Assembly (NCBI GenBank): GCA_013289095.1
Contig: JABDAO010000009.1
Span: 1-55,044, forward strand
DNA: 55,044 nt
Direction: 5' to 3'
Origin: Bacteroidota bacterium
Lineage (GTDB): Bacteria; Bacteroidota; Bacteroidia; Palsa-965
A program made the translations under genes and the position numbers. The notes under the pieces are model-generated. The model was given only the letters and a program-made list of their open reading frames with translations. It had not been told where the DNA came from and did not search any database. This document shows, piece after piece, positions 1 to 8,993 of the stretch (its first letter is position 1; every line of letters starts with the position of its first letter).

Positions 1-818
1 ACGGTAACCCCGCACTCACGCAGGATCTGCATTTTGGCGGCAGCCGTATCTTCAGCACCGCCTACAATAGCGCCTGCATGGCCCATGGTACGTCCCTTGG
101 GAGCAGTTTGTCCGGCTATGAAACCCACAACAGGTTTGGTCCCGTTTTCCTTGATCCAGCGTGCAGCTTCGGCTTCCATACCCCCGCCTATTTCGCCTAT
201 CATGACGATTCCTTCGGTTTCGGGGTCTTTCATCAATAACTCAACGGCCTCCTTGGTGCTGGTGCCGATGATCGGGTCTCCACCAATACCAATGGCGGTG
301 GTGATTCCCAGGCCTGATTTTACAATCTGGTCGGCGGCTTCGTAGGTTAAGGTCCCCGATTTCGAAACAATGCCGATGGTGCCGGCCTTGAACACAAATC
401 CGGGCATGATGCCAACCTTGGCTTGTCCGGCGGTAATAACACCGGGGCAGTTCGGGCCGATCAAACGACAGTCTTTTCCTTGCAGATATTCTTTTACCAT
501 GATCATGTCCTTGGTCGGGATTCCTTCGGTGATACAAACAATCACCTTGATGCCGGCTTCGGCAGCCTCGAGTATGGCATCGGCAGCAAATGCAGGAGGA
601 ACAAAAATGATAGATACATCGGCCCCTTCTTTCTTCACAGCCTGTTCAACGGTGTTGAACACGGGCCTGTCGAGGTGCATGGTTCCGCCCTTTCCGGGGG
701 TCACGCCGCCTACTACCTTTGTACCGTATTCAATCATCTGTCCGGCATGAAAAGTCCCTTCGCTGCCGGTAAAACCCTGCACGATTACTTTTGAATTTTT
801 GTTTACCAATACGGCCAT
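1..818 (-). CDS. sucD: Succinate--CoA ligase (ADP-forming) subunit alpha, 3' end cut by window edge
   Basis: Reverse-strand translation from ATG at 816-818 gives [45 protein letters not shown]...IGEIGG...GHAGAIV, diagnostic of SucD. Open at window edge. Confidence 0.96.
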   Translation of the reverse strand, partial: MAVLVNKNSKVIVQGFTGSEGTFHAGQMIEYGTKVVGGVTPGKGGTMHLDRPVFNTVEQAVKKEGADVSIIFVPPAFAADAILEAAEAGIKVIVCITEGIPTKDMIMVKEYLQGKDCRLIGPNCPGVITAGQAKVGIMPGFVFKAGTIGIVSKSGTLTYEAADQIVKSGLGITTAIGIGGDPIIGTSTKEAVELLMKDPETEGIVMIGEIGGGMEAEAARWIKENGTKPVVGFIAGQTAPKGRTMGHAGAIVGGAEDTAAAKMQILRECGVT

Positions 819-1116
819 AGTAGCTTGATTTTAAATGATTTCAGTTGGTCTCTTCCCCTGCCCCGCATCCTGACTAAGGCAAGGGGATGTAAAAAAGAGG
901 ATAAAATGTGATTTCCGAGTCAGATGCAGACAATCCGTTTCCGGTTTGCGCGTGCTAAAGTAGGTCTTTCTCCCGGATTGTACAACTTCCATTTACCCTG
1001 CATAGCTGCCGGAGAATGCATTCGATTCGGGACAAGCCGGCTTGATACGCTAGCGTAAAGGTAAAAACAGTTTGGAGGAGGCAGGAGCAGGTAAATACGA
1101 GGAAGAAGAGCCTGAA

Positions 1117-1450
1117 GACAAGGAATAAGCGTGTAAAGACGAAGAAAAGGGTCTGAAGACGCAGGAAAAGCGTGTAATGACGAAGGGAAAGCATGTTATG
1201 ACGGAGGGAATGAGTCTAATGACGAAGGGAAAGCATGTAATGACGAAGGGAAAGCATGTAATGACGAAGGGAAAGAGTGTAATGACGAAGGGAAAGAGTG
1301 TAATGACGAAGGGAAAGCATGTAATGACGAAGGGAAAGAGTCTATTGACGAAGGGAAAGAATCTAATGACGAAGGGAAAGCATGTAATGACGAAGGGAAT
1401 GAGTCTGATGACGAAGGAAAAGCATGTAAAGACGAAGATAAAAAATGACG
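1117..1450. repeat. Tandem array, ~16 units of 21 bp, consensus ATGACGAAGGGAAAGCATGTA
   Basis: GAC anchors at 1117,1138,1158,1179,1200,1221,1242,1263,1284,1305,1326,1347,1368,1389,1410,1431. All steps are 21 bp except one of 20. Confidence 0.97.
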
Positions 1451-1540
1451 AAGGTTAGGCAGGAAGTGAAAAGCCTGTGGCAGGTGAAGCCAAAATCTCG
1501 ATGAAATTGCTGTTTGTGTCCGGGAACCGGTATAATTTAA

Positions 1541-1548
1541 TAAATTTG
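1541..1548 (+). promoter_or_regulatory. Putative Bacteroidota -7 element (TAAATTTG) upstream of mnmE
   Basis: Matches TAnnTTTG; no well-spaced -33 TTTG found. Confidence 0.4.
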
Positions 1549-1604
1549 CGAGAAGGGCCCCTCAACAGGGAGTTCTTTATGCCTTACCAGCATCCACTAC
1601 CGCT

Positions 1605-3005
1605 ATGATCCGCAATCCCTTGTCTGACGACACCATTGTTGCCTTAGCTACCCCACAGGGCAGCGGAGCCATTGCAGTTGTGCGTTTATCGGGCAAACAC
1701 TGCATCAAATTGTGCGATACGGTGTTTTGCAATACCTACAAACCCGATAAAAAATTGAGCCAGGCCAAGGGGTATACCTTGCATTATGGAGAAATAGCCG
1801 ACGATCAGCTGGTTCTGGACGAGGTGATTGTAAGCGTTTTTCTGGCTCCCCAATCGTATACCGGCGAAAACTCCATTGAGATATCCTGTCATGGATCGGT
1901 GTTTATACAACAACAGATTATCCTTTTGTTGATACGACACGGGGCACGTCTGGCCAATGCAGGCGAGTTTACGCTCCGGGCCTTTATGAACGGCAAGATC
2001 GATCTGAGCCAGGCCGAAGCGGTGGCCGATCTCATTGCCTCCAACTCATCCACTTCGCACCAGGTGGCCATGCAACAGATGCGGGGCGGTTTTTCGGGCA
2101 AAATAAAAATCCTGCGCGACAACCTCATCAATTTTGCATCCCTTATCGAGCTGGAACTCGATTTTGGCGAAGAAGATGTTGAATTCGCCAACCGCGACGA
2201 TCTCAAAAAACTCATTTTAAGCATACAGCATATCGTACAACGGCTGGTACAATCGTTCGAGATCGGCAATGTCATCAAGAACGGGATACCCGTTGCCATC
2301 GTGGGCAAACCCAACGTAGGCAAATCAACCCTGCTCAATGTGCTGCTCGAAGAAGAACGCGCCATCGTAAGCGAGATACCCGGCACCACCCGCGATACCA
2401 TCGAAGACGAAATAACCATCGAGGGCATCCTCTTCCGGTTTATCGACACCGCCGGCATACGCAAAACAACCGATGCCATCGAAGCCCTGGGCGTTACCCG
2501 CACCTGGGAAAAGATACGGCAAAGCTCTATTGTGATGTACGTTTTCGACGTTCACGAAATAACGCCCAAAGAACTCACCCTCATCATCGGCGAGATGGAG
2601 GAAAATATCCAGAACTCCAGTCTGCTGCTGGTTGGAAATAAAATCGACAAAGAAGACATCAGCTATACCCAGCGCGAATTCAAGGATTTTACCGACATCA
2701 TCTTCATCAGCTCCAAAGAGCATCTTTACATCGACGACCTCAAAGCCAAGCTCGTGGCCCTGTTCGACAGCAAGGCCCTGAACGTAAGCGAGACCATCGT
2801 TACCAACGCCCGCCATGTTCAGGCCCTGCAACATACCAACAGCGCCCTCACCAAGGTGTTCGAAGGCCTGAACAACAACCTTTCGGGCGAATTGCTTTCC
2901 CTCGAAATCCGCGATGCCTTGCAGCATCTGGGTGAAATTACCGGTGAGGTTACTACCGATACGTTGCTGGAGAATATTTTTTCGAGGTTTTGTATCGGGA
3001 AATGA
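1605..3005 (+). CDS. mnmE: tRNA uridine-5-carboxymethylaminomethyl(34) synthesis GTPase MnmE
   Basis: Full-length; GKPNVGKST, DTAGIR and C-terminal FCIGK motifs. Confidence 0.97.
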   Translation: MIRNPLSDDTIVALATPQGSGAIAVVRLSGKHCIKLCDTVFCNTYKPDKKLSQAKGYTLHYGEIADDQLVLDEVIVSVFLAPQSYTGENSIEISCHGSVFIQQQIILLLIRHGARLANAGEFTLRAFMNGKIDLSQAEAVADLIASNSSTSHQVAMQQMRGGFSGKIKILRDNLINFASLIELELDFGEEDVEFANRDDLKKLILSIQHIVQRLVQSFEIGNVIKNGIPVAIVGKPNVGKSTLLNVLLEEERAIVSEIPGTTRDTIEDEITIEGILFRFIDTAGIRKTTDAIEALGVTRTWEKIRQSSIVMYVFDVHEITPKELTLIIGEMEENIQNSSLLLVGNKIDKEDISYTQREFKDFTDIIFISSKEHLYIDDLKAKLVALFDSKALNVSETIVTNARHVQALQHTNSALTKVFEGLNNNLSGELLSLEIRDALQHLGEITGEVTTDTLLENIFSRFCIGK

Positions 3006-3143
3006 GAGTTCCGCGTTTATTGTTTCGGGGGGAATGCTTTGCGCTTAGGTTCGCCCTGCGGGCGAAGCACCAGTCCCTCACACACAAGCAAGCTCATCAG
3101 ACAGGCGCGAACAGTGGAGATTTACAGGCCCTCAAGATATTAC

Positions 3144-4547
3144 TCACTTCATTTTAAACTCAGGATGCCCTAAAGCCCAGAAGATATAAGCATAGATATC
3201 AGCTGTTTGTTTAAAATCAACACTCCGGTTATCCGTAAAATGACCGTTATTATAATCCACCCTGAGCATGACAGGTTTCCCGGAAGTGCTTGCGTTTTGA
3301 AGCGCCGCCACAAATTTACCCGATGACCAGGGTTCAACCCTATGATCATTCATACCTACCGTGCATAGCACAGCCGGATATCTTGTTCCGGCTTTAACGT
3401 GACTGAGGGCATCCATTTCTGCAAGGGCTTTGCATTCAGCCTGAACCTTAGCTGAACCAAATTCGGCAATGTTATTCTGGCCAGATTGTGTTGTTTCACT
3501 CAGCAGTGCATTGCAATCGCCGGCAACTGTTATTGCTCCACCGAACAAATCGGGACGTTCGGTGATTGCTCTGCCGATAAGGATACCGCCTGCACTGGCA
3601 CTTTCGGCTACCAGTTTGTTTCCAGAAGTATACTTTTGAGCAATTAAATATTCGGCACATGAAATAAAGTCTTTCCAGGTATTGGGTTTGGTTTGTTTAA
3701 GCCCCGCAGTATGCCAGGATTCTCCTTTTTCGCCTCCACCCCTTACATGCGCTATCGCATAAATGATATGATGTTTGATCAGGAATGGGAGTTGTGGATA
3801 GAATAAAGGTTCCAACCCATAACCGTATGCTCCATATCCAAACAGAACACAATATGACGACCCGTCAAGTTTTGTGTCTATTGAGTAGATGAGGCTCAGG
3901 GGAATCATTACACCGTCATGACCCCTGACTTCAATTTCTTTCACTTCCACGCTCTCCATTTGGGGCATATCAACCGATCTGTCGAAGGGGCTTCGCACAA
4001 ATTTTCCATGTTCGGCATCAAACTTCAATAATTCGTGAAGATGTGTCCATGAAGTGAGCTGGAATGAACACTGATCGGTCTCAGCTGCACAAATCTTCAA
4101 GTCCAGATTCCCTGTCCTGGGAGCCTTAATTTCATTCGTTAACCTTGATTTAAAGCTGTATTGACAGAGTGTCTTATTGATACCATCTGATTCGACGAAG
4201 TACATAAAATTCAGTGTCCGGTCGATGTTAACAATCTCGCGACCTTCAGCCCGTATGACAATTCTCGCGTGCTTAAAATCCGGCTTTTTCAAAGAAGTAG
4301 CAACGATTGCTGACCTGCCATCGGCTCCAACTTTGATTGCAAAAATGGTGTCATTAAAGGTGCAATAGTTCCTGATTTCTTCATCTCGCGTACAAAGCCG
4401 CCGCCAATTAATCTTCTTCTGGAATAGGTCAGAAGCCTTTATATAAAACATATCGAGATACTGGCTTACTGTACCCTGAAAAAGCATAAAATATTTACGG
4501 TCGGTAGTATAGGCTCCAACTACGGTGCTGGCTGAATCAACAGACAA
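3144..4547 (-). pseudogene. Prolyl oligopeptidase family (S9) serine peptidase, apparently 5'-truncated
   Basis: C-terminal catalytic part is intact (VLFGYGAYG, HVRGGGEKGESWH, ESASAGG nucleophile, NDHRVEP, NNGHF). The ORF begins with TTG in mid-propeller, and no ATG lies between the upstream in-frame stop (~4602) and the domain. About 200+ N-terminal residues typical of S9A are missing. Confidence 0.65.
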
Positions 4548-4653
4548 TTCAGGATTGTGTTTCCGTGAACAGATAACTTGATCTGCCCCTTGACTACATT
4601 TTTTTCAACCTGTAAATCAGGCAATCTTCAAGTTTTCATACCTTGCCGGGCAA

Positions 4654-5664
4654 ATGGTGAGCATTGAATTCTCCAAAGCGGATTACATTCGGCATTCCCT
4701 CATTTGGGTAATTATTAGCATAATACTCCAATACACCGATCCCTTTCCCCCGCCCTTTCTATCCATTATTTCTGGACTGGCTGTGTTGATGGCAGATTAT
4801 ATGGCCATCTATTATTTTTTATTTCTGTTCGTTCTGCCGGTCTATTGGAAACGAAATTATGTGATTCTTGTTGCACTCTGGCTGTTGGCATATCTATTCC
4901 ACCTGGCAATTGTTCAATTTGACTTGTATTTCATTGTACCAGCGACCGGTGGCCCCAAATTCCCACTTACCACACTATTTCTGACTATTTCAAATTCACT
5001 CCTTCCTTTTATTATTATTGGTTTCGTGGCAGTAGCCTCGTTCAACCAACGACGGGCACTTGCACAACTAAAGGATCAAAGTGAACGTGAAAAACAGATG
5101 ATCCTTGAACAGCTGAATTTTCTGCGTGATCAGTTCAATTCACACATGACTTTCAATTTCCTTAATTTCTGCTATGCAAAGGTGCTGCCCAGTTCTACCG
5201 AAGCAGCTGAGGCTATTGAGTTATATACAAATATGCTCAACTATTCCCTGCTCATTAAACCCGACGAAAAGGTTTCGCTCGAAAAAGAGGTTACATTCAT
5301 CACAGAATATATTGGTCTGCAAAAATGTCTGCATAGTAAAGCCTGCATTGAGTATACACAGGAAGGTAGCTTGGAGAGCATACAAATCCTGCCTCGGATT
5401 CTAATCAATTTTGTTGAAAACGCCTTCAAACATGGGCAATTTACCGATTCAGTAAACCCGATCCGGATAAAGCTCATTTCTCAAGCCGGAAAAGTTATTT
5501 TCCGGGTTCAGAACAGAAAGGATCATAGTAAAAAGGTGAAGGCTTCGGGTATAGGCAAGAAAAACATGGGCCAGATCCTTGATCTCCGGTACAAGGGGCA
5601 ATATGAGTTGAACATTAATGAAACAGCTGAAGATTATTCATCAGAATTTATCCTTTCCACATGA
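4654..5664 (+). CDS. LytS-type sensor histidine kinase (His_kinase family), RiPP-locus associated
   Basis: N-terminal TM segments, LNFLRDQFNSHMTFNFLNF (variant of QInPHFLFNtLN), ILINFVENAFKHG N-box. Confidence 0.85.
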   Translation: MVSIEFSKADYIRHSLIWVIISIILQYTDPFPPPFLSIISGLAVLMADYMAIYYFLFLFVLPVYWKRNYVILVALWLLAYLFHLAIVQFDLYFIVPATGGPKFPLTTLFLTISNSLLPFIIIGFVAVASFNQRRALAQLKDQSEREKQMILEQLNFLRDQFNSHMTFNFLNFCYAKVLPSSTEAAEAIELYTNMLNYSLLIKPDEKVSLEKEVTFITEYIGLQKCLHSKACIEYTQEGSLESIQILPRILINFVENAFKHGQFTDSVNPIRIKLISQAGKVIFRVQNRKDHSKKVKASGIGKKNMGQILDLRYKGQYELNINETAEDYSSEFILST

Positions 5665-6383
5665 GTATGATTACATGTATTATCGTCGATGACCACCAGG
5701 AAGCAATTGACGTGCTTCGAATACACCTCAAGAATATAACCGTTCTCGGACTTAAAGCAACATTCACAAACCCTTTGGAAGCCTTGGAATACTTGAACAA
5801 AAACAAGATTGACCTGCTCTTCCTCGACGTGGAAATGCCCAACTTTTCAGGACTTGATTTCCTGGATCATCTGAACGCTAAATCCGGCACTCCTATCCCT
5901 AAGATCATTTTCATTACTGGTCACCACTCCTATGCAGTGACTGGATATGACAAAGGAGTATCTGATTATCTGTTAAAACCTGTCAGTCTGAGCCGCTTAA
6001 AACTAGCTATCGACCGTCTCTTGCCATCCTTCAGGAATATGTCCGATTCTGAACCTAAAAACTCTTTTTTTTTCGTAGACTCCGATAACAAAAAGCTTCG
6101 GATTGATTTTGCTGACATCCTCTATATAGAGGCAGCTGGCAATTATGTAACCATTGCAACGAAGGCAAAGAAGTATATGATCCACGATTCTCTCTCCTCC
6201 ATTGCAGGTTCCTTACCGGAGAAAGATTTCCTCCGTACCCATAAATCTCACATAACCTCTGTTTCCAATATTCGGTCGGTCTCTGCAACCGAACTGAATG
6301 TAACGTTCGAAGGTGTCTCAAAAAACATTCCCATTGGGCCGACATACAAAGTCGGCGTTTTTAAAAGTCTTGGTATTGAATGA
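5661..6383 (+). CDS. LytTR-family response regulator
   Basis: CIIVDDHQEAIDVL..LLFLDVEMPNFSGLDFL..DYLLKPVSLSRL receiver plus LytTR DNA-binding C-terminus (YIEAAGNYVTI..FLRTHKSHITSV). ATGA-type overlap with the kinase gene. Confidence 0.92.
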   Translation: MSMITCIIVDDHQEAIDVLRIHLKNITVLGLKATFTNPLEALEYLNKNKIDLLFLDVEMPNFSGLDFLDHLNAKSGTPIPKIIFITGHHSYAVTGYDKGVSDYLLKPVSLSRLKLAIDRLLPSFRNMSDSEPKNSFFFVDSDNKKLRIDFADILYIEAAGNYVTIATKAKKYMIHDSLSSIAGSLPEKDFLRTHKSHITSVSNIRSVSATELNVTFEGVSKNIPIGPTYKVGVFKSLGIE

Positions 6384-6578
6384 CCTTTTCCTGGTTTTAA
6401 GTTTCACCTAAGCCTATTTCCGGGTATTTACGTCACCACAATTGGTAGATTCATCACCTGGTTTTCCATCTATGAGGAATAATTTTGCGGCTCTTGTTTT
6501 TGCAACCTATCATTGCTCACCTGTTCGTTAATCAGGGTTTTAGACTTCGAAGATAAAATCGAATCTGGTTAACTCACG

Positions 6579-6610
6579 TTTGCCCTTTGCGTGAACAAGG
6601 GTTATCTTTA
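6579..6610 (+). promoter_or_regulatory. Putative Bacteroidota promoter of the RiPP precursor: TTTG(6579-6582)-20 bp-TATCTTTA(6603-6610)
   Basis: Near match to TTTG/TAnnTTTG, 24 nt upstream of the precursor ATG. Confidence 0.45.
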
Positions 6611-6634
6611 CAATTCACATCAAAACACAATTCA

Positions 6635-6835
6635 ATGAAAAAGTTTGAAAGTCTCTCCTCAGAAAAATTCAAAAAGAATGCGCTTTCTCCTGAACAATCT
6701 TCAAATATTACCGGAGGAATCGTTGTTAAGACCGGTGTTGGAGGTGGAACCTGCCATGATACCTTCCTGGATACCGGTTGCGATGGCACGTATCCTGCTT
6801 CTGACTGGATAAGCTCAAGTCCTCAAATGGCGTAG
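6635..6835 (+). CDS. Grasp-with-spasm-type RiPP precursor peptide (66 aa)
   Basis: MKKFESLSSEKFKKNALSPEQSSNITGG|IVVKTGVGGGTCHDTFLDTGCDGTYPASDWISSSPQMA. Charged leader, GG, then Thr/Asp/Cys-rich core. ATG at 6635 is preferred over the 6587 start in the ORF track because homologous leaders begin MKK. Confidence 0.8.
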   Translation: MKKFESLSSEKFKKNALSPEQSSNITGGIVVKTGVGGGTCHDTFLDTGCDGTYPASDWISSSPQMA

Positions 6836-6846
6836 TAATTCACAGA

Positions 6847-6890
6847 AACAACCCTGGCGTAATAACTTGCCACGCCGGGGTTGTTTATTT
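6847..6890 (+). terminator. Hairpin terminator/attenuator directly after the precursor gene
   Basis: AACAACCCTGGCGT(6847-6860)-N11-ACGCCGGGGTTGTT(6872-6885), 14-bp stem with one G-T pair, then T-rich tail. Confidence 0.75.
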
Positions 6891-6903
6891 TACAACAAAA
6901 CAC

Positions 6904-7821
6904 ATGTCAAGACATATCCTTATTTTCTACTTTCTAGCACTTTCTATCATTATAAAAGCGCAGAATTTTCAAGTCATTTACTCTGCATCGGATAGCGCGA
7001 TTGAGGCCGGCAACTATACCTTGGCTGTTCAGCTGCTCCAGGGTACGATAGCGCATGGCGAAAATTCTTTTGATAAGGAAACAGCCATGTATAATATCTG
7101 CTGTGTTTATGCCCTCGAAGGAAGGACAGACTCGGCCTTTTTATGTATAGAAAAATATCTGGCATTTAAGGACAGAATGGACATTTTCTATGACCCAGAT
7201 TTTTTTAATCTGATCACGGATAAAAGATGGGCGCAGCTATTTGATCGTCTTTCAAAAACCTATTTTACAGATCATCCGGGTTACAATAAAAAGAAAGTAT
7301 ATCAATTGTCTATCATGCAAATACGTGATCAGGCCTGGTATAAGGCAGTAAAAGTTGCTGAAAAGAAGTATGGCAAGACAAGTGTAGAGGCTAAGAATAT
7401 ATGGAAGAAAAAGGATTATTTAAACCAGTTAAATATCGATCTCTTGTACCAGATGTCCCCGAATGGAGAATTTCCAGATAGCAAAGAGATTGGATATGAT
7501 AAATTCGAAACACTTTTTTTGATAATACAACACGCTGACTTAAAAACGCAGGAGAAATTCCTTCCTGAAATCAAAAAACTTTCGGAGCGAAATGAGCTTT
7601 CAAAAGAGTCGTTTGCCTTACTGAGTGATAGGGTATTGGTACGTGAAGGGAAAATGCAACTATTCGGCACTCAGGTGAAGACAGATAGCACTGGAAAAAG
7701 CATCGTCTGTCCGATTCTCAATGAAATGAACGTGAACACCAGGAGAAAAGAGTATGGTATGAGCACGCTGGAAGACTACTTGATACATTTTAACATTTCC
7801 TATCACTTGCCTGAAAAATGA
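6904..7821 (+). CDS. Secreted TPR/DUF6624-like protein within the RiPP operon
   Basis: Signal peptide (HILIFYFLALSIIIKAQ), TPR-like N-terminus, C-terminal QLFGTQVKTDSTGKSIVCPILNEMNVNTRRKEYGMSTLEDYL resembling DUF6624. Confidence 0.65.
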   Translation: MSRHILIFYFLALSIIIKAQNFQVIYSASDSAIEAGNYTLAVQLLQGTIAHGENSFDKETAMYNICCVYALEGRTDSAFLCIEKYLAFKDRMDIFYDPDFFNLITDKRWAQLFDRLSKTYFTDHPGYNKKKVYQLSIMQIRDQAWYKAVKVAEKKYGKTSVEAKNIWKKKDYLNQLNIDLLYQMSPNGEFPDSKEIGYDKFETLFLIIQHADLKTQEKFLPEIKKLSERNELSKESFALLSDRVLVREGKMQLFGTQVKTDSTGKSIVCPILNEMNVNTRRKEYGMSTLEDYLIHFNISYHLPEK

Positions 7822-8819
7822 TCGTCATATTAAGCTCTTCCTCTGATTTCAGCACTTCGCAGGTAATTGACTGGCTTCTCTTTTATAAGGCCGGTTTTGT
7901 TCGGTTGAGTGATGAAGATGCGCTGGATATTCAAATATCGTTGACCAATGAATCCGGTCCCTCAGATACCACGATAACTTGTCCGGGGAAAGACCCAATT
8001 AGCTTCGCTGCAATTAATACCTACTGGTACAGAAGGGGCTTCGTCAGAAACACATATTCTCCGCTTTCAGGAAACAACCCCCAAAGCACCTATATTTCAA
8101 GATTTATTTTTGAGGAACATCAGGCTGTCAATGAAGCATTGAACGCACTCTTCAAATCTGACATAAACCATCTCGGTGCATTCAAAGACAACTTCCTCAA
8201 TAAATTGGATGTGCTTAATGCAGCCAGGCGGCTTGGATTACAGATCCCTAACACTCTGGTTACAACCCAAAAAAAAGATATAGAATCATTTATCGAACGA
8301 TTCCCAAAATGCATAACCAAGGCAATAACGAATGGTTTTACATTCAAAATCAAAGAGACAACCTATTTCCTGCACACAATCGCATTGGATGCGACAAAAG
8401 TAGAAGGGTTCCCCGAACGGTTTCCCTCAATCCTAGTCCAGGAACAACTGCCCAAAAAGTATGAACTAAGGATCTTTTTCCTTAAAGATAAATTTTACTC
8501 CTCCGTCATCTTTTCTCAAAATGATCCGAAAACAAGCCTTGATTTTCGCAATTACAACAATGAAAAGCCGAACAGGGTCTGCCCATTTACACTTCCTGAA
8601 ACAATTGAGCAGAACCTGAGAAATCTGATGCAGCATTTTGATATTAAAACCGGTTCGATAGATCTTGTTGTCACAGAGGATGATAGGTTCGTATTCCTGG
8701 AGGTTAATCCCATTGGTCAGTTTAGACAGGTTTCGAATCCGTGCAACTATTATTTGGAAGAAAAGATTGCTAAAACACTCATCGATTATGGAGAAAAAAC
8801 AGTACGAGCAATTGCTTGA
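7818..8819 (+). CDS. gwsG: ATP-grasp peptide maturase, grasp-with-spasm type
   Basis: FKDNFLNKLDVLNAARRLGLQIPNTLVTT...ILVQEQLPKKYELRIFFLKDKFYSSVIFSQ...KTGSIDLVVTEDDRFVFLEVNPIGQF. Graspetide-ligase-like ATP-grasp fold. Confidence 0.85.
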   Translation: MIVILSSSSDFSTSQVIDWLLFYKAGFVRLSDEDALDIQISLTNESGPSDTTITCPGKDPISFAAINTYWYRRGFVRNTYSPLSGNNPQSTYISRFIFEEHQAVNEALNALFKSDINHLGAFKDNFLNKLDVLNAARRLGLQIPNTLVTTQKKDIESFIERFPKCITKAITNGFTFKIKETTYFLHTIALDATKVEGFPERFPSILVQEQLPKKYELRIFFLKDKFYSSVIFSQNDPKTSLDFRNYNNEKPNRVCPFTLPETIEQNLRNLMQHFDIKTGSIDLVVTEDDRFVFLEVNPIGQFRQVSNPCNYYLEEKIAKTLIDYGEKTVRAIA

Positions 8820-8988
8820 AGTATTTGAAGCTGATATTGAGCGGCTTCCTCCGTATTTCAATTTTCTTTACACAAGTATCAGAGACGAGAACCAAAAGGA
8901 TAAATCTCTGTACTTCTGCTCAACTATTCATCAAACAAAACAACACATGGCCCGCAGGTTCTACAAGTCTGCCCCAATCGTTTTTTAA
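8788..8988 (+). CDS. Small ORF between the ATP-grasp and SPASM genes (66 aa), uncertain
   Basis: MEKKQYEQLLEVFEADIERLPPYFNFLYTSIRDENQKDKSLYFCSTIHQTKQHMARRFYKSAPIVF. Overlaps the ATP-grasp stop and ends 6 nt before the next ATG. Confidence 0.45.
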   Translation: MEKKQYEQLLEVFEADIERLPPYFNFLYTSIRDENQKDKSLYFCSTIHQTKQHMARRFYKSAPIVF

Positions 8989-8993
8989 CCAAG

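Noticed and set aside
1017-1026. TGCATTCGAT near array 1 as a third copy of the 23-bp array motif
   Set aside because: Only 10 bp match and the flanks diverge; not enough to claim.
1117-1450. CRISPR array
   Set aside because: Units are contiguous 21-mers without unique spacers of ~30 bp, and no cas genes are visible. The same applies to the arrays at 10.7, 11.4 and 36.6 kb.
1889-2927. Long antisense ORFs over mnmE (also 34128-34898 over hutI, 46912-47448 over Omp85, 31515-32309 over OmpA)
   Set aside because: They are opposite well-supported genes and have no family resemblance; codon-bias shadows.
3050-3066. TTCGCCC-TGC-GGGCGAA hairpin as part of the REP family
   Set aside because: Different stem and loop from the RAYT-associated REP; likely an ordinary terminator-like hairpin.
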